NCBI RefSeq assembly: GCF_037572775.1
Contig: NZ_JBBHKA010000001.1
Coordinates: forward strand, 1,736,001-1,800,000
DNA: 64,000 bases
Direction of reading: 5' to 3'
Source of the DNA: Ramlibacter sp. PS4R-6
GTDB taxonomy: Bacteria; Pseudomonadota; Gammaproteobacteria; Burkholderiales; Burkholderiaceae_C
This document shows, piece after piece, positions 1 to 10,596 of the stretch (its first letter is position 1; every line of letters begins with the position of its first letter). Position numbers and translations under genes: made by a program. Under the pieces are notes generated by a model. The model was not told the origin of the DNA and ran no database searches. It worked only from the letters and a program-made list of their open reading frames with translations.

Positions 1-3000
1 CGAGACACCCGGCTCGGACATCATCGAGAAGTGCGAACCGCCCACCTCGGTGACGCGGATGGCGCCGTGCACGTGCTGCTCCCAGCCCAGCGTGCGGCCG
101 GCCGCGAGGTACTGCATCTCGGCCTCGGTGGCGCGGAACAGCACGACGTCGCCGTCGTAGGCCGCCGGCGTGTAGCGCGATTGCGCCTCGACGAAGTTGC
201 GGAACAGGTGGTGCTCGACCAGTTCCGGCGGCAGCGGCTCGCCGCGTGCGAGGCGTTCGAGCGCCTGCGCGTATTCGTTGTCGCCCTGCTTGCCCTTGCG
301 GCGGCGCTCGCGCCAGTCCATCACGAAGGCCCAGGACCAGTGCCGCGCCAGCCAGAGCTTCTTCCACGCCGGCACCGGCGTGCGCGCCGCGACCGGCGCC
401 AGCGTGTCGATCATCGCCAGCAGCGTCACCTGCGCGCCGTCACGCTTGAGCTGCTGCGCCATCTCCAGCGCGATCACGCCGCCCGCGGAATACCCCGCCA
501 ACTGGTACGGCCCACGCGGCTGCACCGTGCGGATCGCCTCGACGTACTGCCTCGCCATCTCCTCGACCGACTTCAGCGGCTGCAGGCGGCCGTCCACGCC
601 TTGCGCCTGCAGGCCGTAGAAGGGCTGGTCCGCGCCGAGGCGGTCGGAGATGACCTTGAAGTTGAGCACGTTGCCGCCCGCGCCGTGCACGCAGAAGAGC
701 GGCGCGCGCTCGGCGCTGCCCTTGCAGATGGCCACCAGCGGCGACCATGAGCGCGTGACCAGCGGGATCACGTTGGACTTGCGCGTGGGTTCCGCCGACG
801 CCAGCGGGATGTTCGCGTGCTGTGCCACCAGCGCGGCCAGCGCGCCCAGCGTCGGCGCCTGGAACAGCGTGGCCAGCGGCAGGTCCACGCTGTATTGCTT
901 GCGGATGCGCGCGAACAGGCGCACCGCAGCCAGCGAATGCCCGCCGAGCGCGAAGAAGTCGTCGTCGGGCGCCACGTCGTCCACGCCGAGCAGCTCGCGC
1001 CAGACGTCGGCCAGCAGGGCTTCGACCGGGTTGAGCGTGCTTGCCGATGCAGACGCGGAAGCCTTGGCGCGCGCCTGCGGCTTGGGCGTGGCTTGCGCGA
1101 GCACGCGCGCCAGCGCATCGAGGTCGATCGACGATACGACGAGGTCGCGCGCGCCGCCGCCGAGGATGCGTTCGAACAGGGCCGGCGCGTCCTCGCCGCG
1201 GATGCCGCAGGCGAGCATCAGGTCGGTCAGGCTCGCTTCGCGCTGCGCGGCGTGGCTGGACACGGCCTCCGGTTGCACGGGCCGCAGCGAGAAACCTTCG
1301 AAGGTCGCCAGCGGCTTGCCGGTTTCGGTCGACAGTGCGACGTCGAAGGTGGCGAGCCGTTCACCGGCGGCGCTGCGCAGCTTCACGGTGCTCGCGATGC
1401 GCGGCGGCAGCGGGGCGGCGATGCGGATGCGGTCGACCGACAGCGGCACGAAAAGCTGCCCGGCGCGCTTGTTGGCGTCCAGCAGGTGCAGGCCGAAGGT
1501 CGCGGCCATGTCGGTCAGCGCGGGGTGCACGGCCCAGGTGCGCACGTCGTCGTGGAAATTCGGCGCGAGCTCCAGGTGCGCCTGCGCGCGGCCCGTGCCC
1601 AGCTGCATGCGCGTGAGGTTGCGCCAGCGCTCGCCGAAGTCGACGGCGCCGTCCTGCGGGATCACGCCCGGCTGCCAGCCGGTGGCGGGCACGCTCGCGC
1701 CGTGCGCCAGCTCGCCGAGGAACACGGCGGTGGTGGCGTGCGCATGCTCCAGCCATTCGCCGCTGGTGGCGGCGCGGCTGCGCACGGTGAATTCGTACGC
1801 CGTGCCGGTGCGGCGCAACTCCGTTCGCACGACGCGCGTCTCGCCCGGCTCGAACACCATCGCCTCCTCGAAGGACAGCGAGCGGATCTCGACGGCGGCG
1901 CGCGGGTGCAGCGCCATCATCGCGGCGCGGGCGATCTCGATGTAGGCCGTGCCCGGCAGCACCGCGCGGCCGCCGACGCGGTGTTCGCGCAGCACCCACA
2001 GCTTGTTGCTGTCGTAGGCGGCCTCGAAGGTGGCGCCGCCTTCGCTGTCCACCTGCACACCCAATAGCGGGTGCGAAGCCAGGCCCGCCTCGGCGGCGAC
2101 CTCGTGGCCGTAGGCGCGCGCGGCCATGCCGCGGTCGCCCCAGATACCCCAGCGGATCGCCAGGCCGTCGTCGCGCGACGCGGCCAGCGCGTCCAGGAAG
2201 GCATTCGCGGCCACGTAGTCCACCTGCCCCGCGCCGCCCAGCAGGACGCTGGTGGAGGAGAACACGGCGAACACGTCGAGGTCGCCGGGCGGCAGCAGTT
2301 CGTGCAGCACCTGCGCGCCGGCCGCCTTCGCGCCGATCACGCGTTCGATGCTCTCGGGCGTCTTGGTGGCGATGGGCGCGTCTTCCAGCACCCCGGCCGC
2401 ATGGAACACGCCGTTGATCGTGCCGAAGCGCGCGCGGCACTCGCCGATCACGCGCGTCATGGCGCGGCGGTCGGCGACGTCGGCGGACAGCGCCAGCACT
2501 TGCGCGCCTTGTGCTTCGAGCGCGAGCAGGCGGCGCACCAGGCGCACGTCGCGGGAATGGTCGCCGCTGGCGGCCAGGGCCGGCCAGCTGGCGCGCGGGG
2601 GCAGCGCGCGGCGGCCGACGAGGGCCAGTCGCGCCTTCTTCTCTTTTGCGAGCCACGCGGCGAGGTCGAGCCCGATGTCGCCGAAGCCGCCGGTGATGAG
2701 GTACACACCTCGTTCGCGCACGAGGGCCTGGCCCGCCGGTTGCGGCGCGGCGCCGAGCTGCTGCGCGAATCGTTCGCCGCCCCGGTAGGCGACGAGGTCG
2801 GGGCCTTGCGGCTGCACCGCTTCGCGCACGATGGCGGCGGCTGCGCCGGAGGGGTTCAGTTCGGACTGCGCGAAGTCGATGAGGCGCGCGGTGACCTGCG
2901 GCAGCTCGCGCGGGATCACGCGGCACGGGCCGATGGCGAGCGCGCGCTCGGCATGCGGCACGGCCTCGCCGCGCACGGACACCGTGCCCGCGCTCACCAC

Positions 3001-6000
3001 GATGAGCTGCAGGGCATGCGACACGTCGGCTTCCTGCAGCGCGCGCGCGAGGTGCACGAGGCTGTCGAAGGCCAGTGCGCGGTCGCCGGCCTGCGCATGC
3101 ACGGCGCCGGGGACCGTCTCCAGCGCCCACAGGTGCACGATGCGTGCCGGCAGGCGCTGCTGCTCTTCGAGCATGCGCAGCAGCTGCGTGTAGGGGTCGG
3201 CCTGCGCCGGCGCCATGGTGAAGCTGCCGTCACGGAAGGCCTCGAAGGCTTCGCCGCGGCGCACGAGCGTCACGCGGGCACGCGCCGCCGCGGCTTGCGC
3301 GACGACCTCTTCGGTCAGCTGCGCATCGGTGCCGAAGACCAGCCAGTCCTCGCCGTCCTTCGCGGTGGCGGCGGCCAGCGGCGAGGGTGTCCATTGCGGC
3401 ACGCGGAACCAGTCGGCGGGCGCGGGCAAGCGCTCCAGCGCGGGGCGCTTGGCCACGGGCGCTGCGGGTTGCGCGGCTTCCGTCGTGCGGATGCCGGGCT
3501 CGATCCAGTAGCGCTGGTGGTCGAAGGCGTACGTGGGCAGCGGCGTGCGGCGGGGTTTGCCCGGGCCGCGCAGCGCCTGCCAGTCGGGCGCGAGGCCGCG
3601 CGTCCACAGCGCGCCGGCCGAGGTGAGCATGAGCGCGAGGTCGGCATTCGGCTCCTGCGCCTTGCAGGTGGAGGCCAGCACCATGCGCTGCGCGCCCAGC
3701 TGGTTCTGACGTGCGAGCGCCGACAGGCCCTGGCCGGGCCCGACCTCGATGAGGATGGCGTCGGGCATGTCCTTCACCAGCGACAAGCCATCGGCGAAGC
3801 GCACCGGCTGGCGCAGGTGGCGCACCCAGTACTCGGGGTCGGCGATGAGCTGCGCATCGGCCCAGCCGCCCGTCACGTTGGAGATGAAAGGCAGTTGCGG
3901 CGCGGCGAAGCGCATGCGCGCGACGCGCTCGCGGAAGCTGCCCAGCACGCCGTCGAGCAGGCGCGAATGCGCGGCCACGTCGATGTGCAGGCGGCGCGGC
4001 TCCAGGCCACGCTCCTTGAGTTTCGCCTCCAGTTGCGCGATGGCGTCCAGCGAGCCGGACGCGATGCACAGGTCGGGCGCGTTGACGGCGGCCACGTCCA
4101 GCGGCAGGCCTTCCATCGCCGCGCGCAGCTCCGCTTCGTCGAGGTCGACCGAGAGCATGGCACCTGCGGGTGCCTGCTCGAACAGCTGCCCGCGCAAGGT
4201 CACGATGGCCAGCGCGTCGGCCAGCGACATCGCGCCCGCCAGGCAGGCGGCCGCGTACTCACCGGCGCTGTGGCCGACGACGGCCGCGGGCTTCACGCCC
4301 CAGCTCGCCCACAGCTTCGCGATGGCGTATTCGAGGATGAAGAGCGCGGGGATGGCGTAGCGGGGCTTTTGCAGCGTGCGCGCCGCCTGCTCGTCGCCCA
4401 GCGCGAACATGACGGTGCGCAGGTCGGCCGGCGCATCGGCCGGCAGCTGCGCGAAGCACTCGTCCACCGCTGTCGCGAAGGCCGGCTGCGACAGCAGCTC
4501 GCGCCCCGCGCCGGGGTAGTGCGCGCCGCCGCCGGGGAACATGAAGACCACGCGCGGCGTGTCGCTGCCCGCTTTCGAGACCACGCTGCGCGCATGCGAC
4601 TTGGCCTGCAGCACGGCGCGCAGCTCGTCCACGTCCCTCGCGACGGCGACCATGCGGTGCTCGAACTCGCGGCGCCCGGCTTGCAGCGTGTACGCCGCGT
4701 CGGCCAGGTCGAAGCCGGGCGGCGGCCCGGCGAGGAACTCGACCCACTTCGCCTTCAGCCCGTCCAGCGAGGAGGGCGTGCGGGCGGAGAAGGTGAAGAC
4801 CTGCGGTTGGTCCAGGCTCGTGCGCGTCGCCTTCGCGATCGGCGACTCCTCGACGATCACGTGCGCGTTGGTGCCGCCCACGCCCAGTGAGTTGACGCCG
4901 GCGCGGCGCGGCGTCGCACCGCGCTCCCAGGGCTTGGCCTGCGCCATCACCTGGAACGGCGTCTGCTCGATGCCCATGCGTGAGTTCGCGCGCGAGAAAT
5001 TCAGCGACGGCGGGATCAGCCCGTGCCGCATCGCCAGCACCACCTTGATCAGCGACGCCGTTCCGGCGGCCGTGTCCAGGTGGCCGATGTTGGTCTTGAT
5101 CGAGCCGATGCCGCAGAAGCCCTTGCCGCCGGCGCCGTACGCCTGCGAGAGGGCTGCGATCTCGATGGGGTCGCCCACCGGTGTGCCTGTGCCGTGCGCC
5201 TCGACGTAGCTGACCGTGCCCGGCTCGACGCCTGCGACAGCGAGCGCCTCGGCGGCGGCCGCGGCCTGCCCGTCGACGCTGGGCGCGAGGTAACCCGCCT
5301 TGCCGTAGCCGTCGTTGTTGACGGCCGAGCCGCGGATCAGCGCGTAGATGTTGTCGCCGTCGCGCAGCGCGTCTTCCGCGCGGCGCAGCACGACCACGGC
5401 GGCGCCGCTGCCAAAAATCGTGCCTTGCGCTTCATCGTCGAACGCGCGGCAATGCCCGTCGGGCGAGAGGATCTCGCCTTCGGCATAGCGGTAGCCCTGG
5501 CGGTGCGGCAGGTCGATGCTCACGCCGCCGGCCAGCGCCATGTCGCATTCGCCGGACAGCAGGCTCTGCGCCGCCACGTGCACGGCGACCAGCGAGGTCG
5601 AGCACGCCGTCTGCACCGACATGCTCGGCCCCTTCAGGTCGAGCAGGTACGACACGCGCGTGCACAGGAAGTCCTTGTCGTTGCCGGTATGCCGCAGCAG
5701 GAACAGGCCCATGGACTTCACCAGCTGCGGGTTCGTCAGCAGGTTGTAGCTCATGTACGCCTGCATGCCGCAGCCGCCGAACACGCCGATGGAGCCGCCG
5801 AATTTCTCGGGCGCGTGGCCCGCATCCTCCAGAGCTTCCCAGCAGCACTCGAGGAAGTGGCGGTGCTGCGGGTCGAGCACCGCGGCGTCCTTCTTCGAGA
5901 AGCCGAAGAAGTCGGCGTCGAACATTTCCATGTCCGGCAGCACCAGCGACGCCTTCACGTAATTGGGGTCGGCGAGCTCGGCGTCGGCCACGCCGTTCGC

Positions 6001-6153
6001 GCGCAGCTCGTCGTCGGTGAGCCATTGCGCGGCTTCCTTGCCGCCCGCGAGCAGGCGCCACAGTTCGGCCGGCGTGCGCGCGGAGGGGAAGCGGCCGGCG
6101 ATGCCGACGATGGCGATGCTGCCGGGCTCGACGCTGGACTTCTCGTCGTTCAT
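1..6153 (-). CDS. Type I polyketide synthase module KS-AT-KR-DH-ACP-TE (3' end outside window)
   Basis: 2051 residues are visible from ATG at 6153 (SD-like GAGGTG just upstream); the frame is still open at base 1, probably only tens of residues short of the end. Domains in order: ketosynthase about 10-430 (Cys184 in TACSTS, later HGTGT and NIGH motifs); acyltransferase about 540-850 (GHSAG, Ser629); structural linker; ketoreductase about 1145-1340 (GGFGDIG; DYVAAN gives Tyr and Asn); dehydratase double hot-dog about 1355-1620 (His1391 in HxxxGxxxxP, Asp1548 in HPALTD); ACP (Ser1740 in GGHS); thioesterase (Ser1889 in GYSAGG, His2041 in GSHF). All key residues are present, so it should extend an acyl chain by one unit, reduce and dehydrate it, and release it. 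The AT xAxH position reads VAAH, so malonyl or methylmalonyl choice cannot be called. DH after KR is unusual. It starts 7 bp after the NRPS gene and presumably accepts its product. Confidence 0.93.
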   Translation of the reverse strand, partial: MNDEKSSVEPGSIAIVGIAGRFPSARTPAELWRLLAGGKEAAQWLTDDELRANGVADAELADPNYVKASLVLPDMEMFDADFFGFSKKDAAVLDPQHRHFLECCWEALEDAGHAPEKFGGSIGVFGGCGMQAYMSYNLLTNPQLVKSMGLFLLRHTGNDKDFLCTRVSYLLDLKGPSMSVQTACSTSLVAVHVAAQSLLSGECDMALAGGVSIDLPHRQGYRYAEGEILSPDGHCRAFDDEAQGTIFGSGAAVVVLRRAEDALRDGDNIYALIRGSAVNNDGYGKAGYLAPSVDGQAAAAAEALAVAGVEPGTVSYVEAHGTGTPVGDPIEIAALSQAYGAGGKGFCGIGSIKTNIGHLDTAAGTASLIKVVLAMRHGLIPPSLNFSRANSRMGIEQTPFQVMAQAKPWERGATPRRAGVNSLGVGGTNAHVIVEESPIAKATRTSLDQPQVFTFSARTPSSLDGLKAKWVEFLAGPPPGFDLADAAYTLQAGRREFEHRMVAVARDVDELRAVLQAKSHARSVVSKAGSDTPRVVFMFPGGGAHYPGAGRELLSQPAFATAVDECFAQLPADAPADLRTVMFALGDEQAARTLQKPRYAIPALFILEYAIAKLWASWGVKPAAVVGHSAGEYAAACLAGAMSLADALAIVTLRGQLFEQAPAGAMLSVDLDEAELRAAMEGLPLDVAAVNAPDLCIASGSLDAIAQLEAKLKERGLEPRRLHIDVAAHSRLLDGVLGSFRERVARMRFAAPQLPFISNVTGGWADAQLIADPEYWVRHLRQPVRFADGLSLVKDMPDAILIEVGPGQGLSALARQNQLGAQRMVLASTCKAQEPNADLALMLTSAGALWTRGLAPDWQALRGPGKPRRTPLPTYAFDHQRYWIEPGIRTTEAAQPAAPVAKRPALERLPAPADWFRVPQWTPSPLAAATAKDGEDWLVFGTDAQLTEEVVAQAAAARARVTLVRRGEAFEAFRDGSFTMAPAQADPYTQLLRMLEEQQRLPARIVHLWALETVPGAVHAQAGDRALAFDSLVHLARALQEADVSHALQLIVVSAGTVSVRGEAVPHAERALAIGPCRVIPRELPQVTARLIDFAQSELNPSGAAAAIVREAVQPQGPDLVAYRGGERFAQQLGAAPQPAGQALVRERGVYLITGGFGDIGLDLAAWLAKEKKARLALVGRRALPPRASWPALAASGDHSRDVRLVRRLLALEAQGAQVLALSADVADRRAMTRVIGECRARFGTINGVFHAAGVLEDAPIATKTPESIERVIGAKAAGAQVLHELLPPGDLDVFAVFSSTSVLLGGAGQVDYVAANAFLDALAASRDDGLAIRWGIWGDRGMAARAYGHEVAAEAGLASHPLLGVQVDSEGGATFEAAYDSNKLWVLREHRVGGRAVLPGTAYIEIARAAMMALHPRAAVEIRSLSFEEAMVFEPGETRVVRTELRRTGTAYEFTVRSRAATSGEWLEHAHATTAVFLGELAHGASVPATGWQPGVIPQDGAVDFGERWRNLTRMQLGTGRAQAHLELAPNFHDDVRTWAVHPALTDMAATFGLHLLDANKRAGQLFVPLSVDRIRIAAPLPPRIASTVKLRSAAGERLATFDVALSTETGKPLATFEGFSLRPVQPEAVSSHAAQREASLTDLMLACGIRGEDAPALFERILGGGARDLVVSSIDLDALARVLAQATPKPQARAKASASASASTLNPVEALLADVWRELLGVDDVAPDDDFFALGGHSLAAVRLFARIRKQYSVDLPLATLFQAPTLGALAALVAQHANIPLASAEPTRKSNVIPLVTRSWSPLVAICKGSAERAPLFCVHGAGGNVLNFKVISDRLGADQPFYGLQAQGVDGRLQPLKSVEEMARQYVEAIRTVQPRGPYQLAGYSAGGVIALEMAQQLKRDGAQVTLLAMIDTLAPVAARTPVPAWKKLWLARHWSWAFVMDWRERRRKGKQGDNEYAQALERLARGEPLPPELVEHHLFRNFVEAQSRYTPAAYDGDVVLFRATEAEMQYLAAGRTLGWEQHVHGAIRVTEVGGSHFSMMSEPGVS

Positions 6154-6160
6154 GGGCACC

Positions 6161-9100
6161 TCATGCCGGTGTGTTGGCGCCGGCGGCGCGCGATCGCATC
6201 ATCCGGCGCGCCTGCGCACGGGCCAGGCCATCGTTGACCGCATGGGCCTGCGGCTCGCCGCCGCCCAGGTGGGCCGCCAGCGCCTTGATCGTGGGCAGCC
6301 GGAACATGTCGGTGATCGACACCTCGCGCCCGCACGCTTCGCGCAGGCGCCGCTGCACCTGCACGACCAGGAGCGAATGGCCGCCCAGGTCGAAGAAGTT
6401 GTCGGTGGTGCCCACCTGCGGCAGGCCCAGCACGTCTTGCCAGATGGCGGCAATCGTCTTTTCCAGCTCGCTGTTGGGCGTGCTGGTCGTCGGCGGCAGC
6501 ACGGCGATGACCGCGTTCGGTTCGGGCAGGGCCTTGCGGTCCACCTTGCCGTTGGGCGTGCTGGGGAAGGCGGGCAGCACCAGCACGGCCTGCGGCACCA
6601 TGATCTCGGGCAGCTCCTTCGCGATGCCCGCGCGCAGCGCATCGGCTTCGAGCCGCGCGTTCGCCTGCGCCGTGACATAGCCGAGCAGCCGCTTCTCGCC
6701 CGAGGCGTCGTCGCGCGCGATCACGACCGCGTCCTTCACGCCCGGGAGTTTCGCGAGCACGCTCTCGATCTCGCCGAGCTCGATGCGGTGGCCGCGGATC
6801 TTCACCTGGTGGTCGATGCGGCCGAGGAAGTCGATCGTGCCGTCGGCGCGGAAGCGCACCAGGTCGCCGGTGCGATACCAGCGCGCACCTTGTTCATCCG
6901 TGACGAAACGCTCGGCGGTGAGCTCGGGGCGCCCGTGGTAGCCACGGGTCACGCCGTCGCCGCCGATCCAGAGTTCGCCGGGAACGAGCGCCGGGCAGTC
7001 GTGGCCGCCGGCGTTCACCACGCGCAGCTGCGTGTTGGCGATGGGCGTGCCCAGCGGCACGAAGTCGCCCACTTCCTTCAGCTCGCACGTGGTCGACCAG
7101 ATGGTCGTTTCCGTCGGGCCGTACATGTTGATCAACTGGCCGGGCACCAGCGCGCGCAGGTCCTTCGCCAGTTTCAGCGGCAAGGCTTCGCCGCCGACCA
7201 TGAGCGCCTGGAGCTTGGAGAGCGCCGCGCGGCCGGGTGCGTCGGCGACCAGCATCGAGGCCATCGATGGCGTGCACTGCAGGTGCGTGACGTCGCGCGC
7301 CAGCACCTGCTCGGCCGCCGAGACGCGCTGCGTCGCCGGCTGCATCTCGCGCGCGGCGTCCATCAGCGCCTTCAGGTGCTGCAGGTGGTCCAGCACGGTT
7401 TGCGTCGCGATGCCGAAGTCGACCAGGCAGGCGATCTCGTCCACGCCCGCGTCGCGCAGCTTGCCGACCATCGCCAGGCAGCGCTCCTGCGTGCCGAAGA
7501 GGGCGCTGGTGCCGTAGTAGCGGTTGAAGGCGTGCTCCAGCAGCGCGTCGGTCTCTTCCTCGGTCAGCGGCGCCTGCTCCATGATCTCGACGGGGTTCTT
7601 GCCGTCCTGCGCCGCGCGCTGCACGAAGGTGGGGAAGGACCACGCGGCCTGGCGGATCAGGTCCACCGAGCTGCGCAGGTAGTCCTTCATCGGCTTGCGC
7701 ACCGTCTCGCGCACGGTGTCGTCGTCGTCGCCGACGAAGGTGTGCAGCATCAGCGTCACGTGCGGCTTGCCGGCGTGGCCGGCCTTGTGCCACGCGGCAC
7801 GGTACAGCTTGAGCTTCTCGGCGACGTCCTCGATCTTCTGGCCGAGCAGGTGCGTGAGCAGGTGGCAGCCGAGCGTGCCCGCCTGTTCGAACGTTTCCGG
7901 GTTACCGGCGGCCGTCACCCAAACGGGCAACTCTTTCTGGATCGGGCGCGGCAGCGCCTGCACCTCGACGTCCTTGCCGTTCGGGCCGGGGAAGGGTAGC
8001 TTCTCGCCGCGCCACAGGCGCCGCACCACGTCGATGTTGCGCAGCATCGCGTTCTTGCGGTCGGCGAAGGCGTCGGGCGCGATCACGAAGTCGTTGGGCT
8101 GCCAGCCCGAGGCGAACGAGATGCCGACGCGGCCTTGCGAGATGTTGTCGACGAAGGCCCACTCTTCCGCGACGCGGATCGGGTGGTGCAGCGGCAGCAC
8201 GCAGCTGCCGGCGCGGATCTGGATGCGCGAGGTGCAGGCCGCGATGGCCGCGCTCGTCACCGCGGGATTGGGGTAAAGGCCGCCGAACGCGTGGAAGTGC
8301 CGTTCGGGTGTCCACACGGCCGAGAAGCCGTTGGCGTCGCCGAACTTCGCGCCTTCCATCAGCACGCGGTAGCGGTCCTGGGCGGTAGAGGCGTGGTCGC
8401 TCGCGAAGTAGAACAGGCTGAACTCGGGCGCCTTCGCCTCGGCCTTCACGGTGTTGGAGTGCAGCACCACGGTGAAGCCGCGCGCAAGCGTCCAGCACAG
8501 CTCCAGCACGGAGATGTCGAACGACAGGCTGGTCACCGCCAGCCAGCGGCCGGGCGGATCGTGAGCGATGCGCGGGTCCATGCCCGCGAAGAAGTTCATC
8601 ACGTTGCGGTGCGTGACCACGACGCCCTTGGGCTTGCCGGTCGAGCCGGAGGTGTAGATCACGTAGGCCGCGCGGGACGGGTCGGCCTTCGGCAGCGGTT
8701 GCGTGGATTCGCCCGGCAGCGACGCGAGCGTGCCTTCGGTGATCACGAGCTTCGTGCCCGAGTCCTCGACCATGAAATCGAGCCGGTCGCGCGGGTACTC
8801 GGGGTCGAGCGGCAGGTAGGCGGCGCCGGCCTTCAGGATGGCCTGCTGCGCGATGAGCAACTCGGCGCTGCGGTGCAGGCACAGGCCGACGATGTCACCG
8901 GGCTGAACGCCCGCGGCGACGAGGCGCCGTGCGAGCGAGGTCGAGCGTTCGTCGAATTCGCGGTACGTCAGTTGTGCGCCGTGGAACTCGACGGCGATGC
9001 GGTCGGGCGTGCGTTGCGCCTGCGCGGCGATCGCTTCGTGCACCCCGGTGCCCGACTCGAATTCGCGGGCGGTCTCGTTCAGGGCCGCGATGCGTTCGCG

Positions 9101-10552
9101 CTCGTCGTCGGGCAGCAAGGTGCCCACGTCGAGCCAGTGCGACAGCTGGCGCGCCATGCAAGCCACGGTCTCGCGCGCCAAAGCGGGCCCCGCGACGAGT
9201 TCCATGCGTTCGCCGTGCAGCGACAGCATCAGGTCGGTGTGCGGCGGCAGGTCGCTGCGGCCGTCCAGCGCGACGGCGATGCGGATGGTGTCCAGGACCG
9301 GATGCTTCTCGCCCAGGCGCGCGGGCAGGTCGCGCGGGTAGGGGCCGGCGACGCGCACCTGCGCGAAGTCGCCGTCGAAGGGCACCACGTCCTGCAGCCA
9401 GGGCTCGAGGCCCCGCGCGGCTTGCGCGATCGCCGGATCGCACAGCAGGACCGTCACGCGCTCCTGCGCGCACAAGGCGCGCAGCCAATCGATGAAAGCC
9501 TGCGCCGTGCGTTCGCCGTCGGCGCCGGCGTCCAGCGCGACACGCGTCACTTCCGTGCCCGCCAGCTCGCGCGGGTAGGGCAGTTCGACCGGCGCCAGGT
9601 GCGTGAGCGCCGCCGCCCAGTGGCGTTCGCCGCGTGCGAGGGCCGGCAGGGCTGCGGCGATGCGATCGCGCAATGCGGCGTCGAGCAGGGGCAGCTGCTT
9701 CGGCAGGTCGCGCACGGGTTCGGCCAGCGTCAGGACGACGTCGCCCGCGGCGGTGGCCACCGTCACCGAGCGGTCCTGCGCCTGCACGACGGTGCCGGGC
9801 GCCGCATGCGACGCCGCCTGGTCGACCTGCGCGTCGCGCACGAGCACCGTGCGCTCGCCCACCAGCAGCTTCGGCCTGGCCAGCGGGTTGGCATACGTGC
9901 CGAAGTCCAGCGCCTTCACCAGCGCGACGATCTCGCGCGCGGTCTTCGTGAAATCGAGGGTCGCGAGCGTGTCGGGACGCTTGTCGCGGCCGAAGTACGT
10001 CCGCTCGCCGGCTTGCGCGGTCAGCTCGAGCTCGCCGCGTGCGGCGTCGGCGGCGATCTGCGCGAAGGCGGCCAGGCCGGCCTCGTAGCAGCGGGCGTTC
10101 AGTTCCAGCGAGGTCTCGCCGGCGGTGACGGGGAACATCGCCTGCTTCACGATGCGGCCGGCGTCCACGCGCGCCGTCATCTCGTGCCACGTGATGCCGT
10201 GCTGGCTCTCGCCATTCAGCAGCGCCCACACCGGCGCGTTCAGGCCCGCGTAGCGGGGCAGCGGGCCGTCGTGGAAATTGACCGCCAGCTTCGCCGGCAG
10301 CCGCAGGAACGTTTCCGGCAGGACCTCGAGGTTCGCGACGCTGAAGAGGTAGTCGCAAGCCACGTCCGGGGCCTGCAAGGCTTCGCCGGCGGCGAACTGG
10401 CGGTGCGCGATGCCCGCGTCGCGGGCCCAGTGCGCGATCTCCGCGTTGCGCGTCACGACATGCGCGACGCAGTGCCCGGCATCGAGCCAGGCTTGCGCGC
10501 AGCGCACCAGGAGAGTCCCGTCTCCCACGAAAACAGCACCCGTACTGCTCAT
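6161..10552 (-). CDS. NRPS loading protein: formyltransferase - adenylation with inserted luciferase-like monooxygenase - PCP
   Basis: 1463 residues. Residues 1-300 form a methionyl-tRNA formyltransferase-like domain with the triad Asn92, His94, Asp130 intact. Residues about 310-500 look like a decayed condensation-type tail with no HHxxxDG. The adenylation domain starts near 505, with A3 ([11 protein letters not shown]) near 630 and A4 (SFDISVLE) near 690. A luciferase-like flavin monooxygenase occupies about 705-1060. Adenylation then resumes with A5 (NMYGPTETT, near 1140), A7 (YRTGDLVR), A8 and A10 (NGKVDRKAL). A PCP ends the protein (GGHS near 1391). Formyl loading domains are known from LgrA (linear gramicidin), and A4/A5 monooxygenase insertions from MtaG/MelG (myxothiazol/melithiazol). 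I infer a starter unit made by N-formylating and oxidising an amino acid on the PCP before handover to the PKS. The substrate cannot be read reliably. Confidence 0.93.
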   Translation of the reverse strand: MSSTGAVFVGDGTLLVRCAQAWLDAGHCVAHVVTRNAEIAHWARDAGIAHRQFAAGEALQAPDVACDYLFSVANLEVLPETFLRLPAKLAVNFHDGPLPRYAGLNAPVWALLNGESQHGITWHEMTARVDAGRIVKQAMFPVTAGETSLELNARCYEAGLAAFAQIAADAARGELELTAQAGERTYFGRDKRPDTLATLDFTKTAREIVALVKALDFGTYANPLARPKLLVGERTVLVRDAQVDQAASHAAPGTVVQAQDRSVTVATAAGDVVLTLAEPVRDLPKQLPLLDAALRDRIAAALPALARGERHWAAALTHLAPVELPYPRELAGTEVTRVALDAGADGERTAQAFIDWLRALCAQERVTVLLCDPAIAQAARGLEPWLQDVVPFDGDFAQVRVAGPYPRDLPARLGEKHPVLDTIRIAVALDGRSDLPPHTDLMLSLHGERMELVAGPALARETVACMARQLSHWLDVGTLLPDDERERIAALNETAREFESGTGVHEAIAAQAQRTPDRIAVEFHGAQLTYREFDERSTSLARRLVAAGVQPGDIVGLCLHRSAELLIAQQAILKAGAAYLPLDPEYPRDRLDFMVEDSGTKLVITEGTLASLPGESTQPLPKADPSRAAYVIYTSGSTGKPKGVVVTHRNVMNFFAGMDPRIAHDPPGRWLAVTSLSFDISVLELCWTLARGFTVVLHSNTVKAEAKAPEFSLFYFASDHASTAQDRYRVLMEGAKFGDANGFSAVWTPERHFHAFGGLYPNPAVTSAAIAACTSRIQIRAGSCVLPLHHPIRVAEEWAFVDNISQGRVGISFASGWQPNDFVIAPDAFADRKNAMLRNIDVVRRLWRGEKLPFPGPNGKDVEVQALPRPIQKELPVWVTAAGNPETFEQAGTLGCHLLTHLLGQKIEDVAEKLKLYRAAWHKAGHAGKPHVTLMLHTFVGDDDDTVRETVRKPMKDYLRSSVDLIRQAAWSFPTFVQRAAQDGKNPVEIMEQAPLTEEETDALLEHAFNRYYGTSALFGTQERCLAMVGKLRDAGVDEIACLVDFGIATQTVLDHLQHLKALMDAAREMQPATQRVSAAEQVLARDVTHLQCTPSMASMLVADAPGRAALSKLQALMVGGEALPLKLAKDLRALVPGQLINMYGPTETTIWSTTCELKEVGDFVPLGTPIANTQLRVVNAGGHDCPALVPGELWIGGDGVTRGYHGRPELTAERFVTDEQGARWYRTGDLVRFRADGTIDFLGRIDHQVKIRGHRIELGEIESVLAKLPGVKDAVVIARDDASGEKRLLGYVTAQANARLEADALRAGIAKELPEIMVPQAVLVLPAFPSTPNGKVDRKALPEPNAVIAVLPPTTSTPNSELEKTIAAIWQDVLGLPQVGTTDNFFDLGGHSLLVVQVQRRLREACGREVSITDMFRLPTIKALAAHLGGGEPQAHAVNDGLARAQARRMMRSRAAGANTPA

Positions 10553-10596
10553 CTCTCTCAGTGCCTTTCAGTCACGCAGGTCACGCCTCGGCCATG

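Noticed and set aside
1361-3130. 589-codon minus frame within the PKS
   Set aside because: Out of frame with the KR and DH motifs, Arg/Ala/Gly-rich, no recognisable domain.
2071-4890. Open frame of 939 codons on the plus strand inside the PKS
   Set aside because: It is antisense to AT, KR and linker coding sequence, is rich in Arg/His/Gly/Ala and shows no domain. It is a by-product of GC-rich codon use; the same applies to the 821-codon plus frame at 8135-10600.
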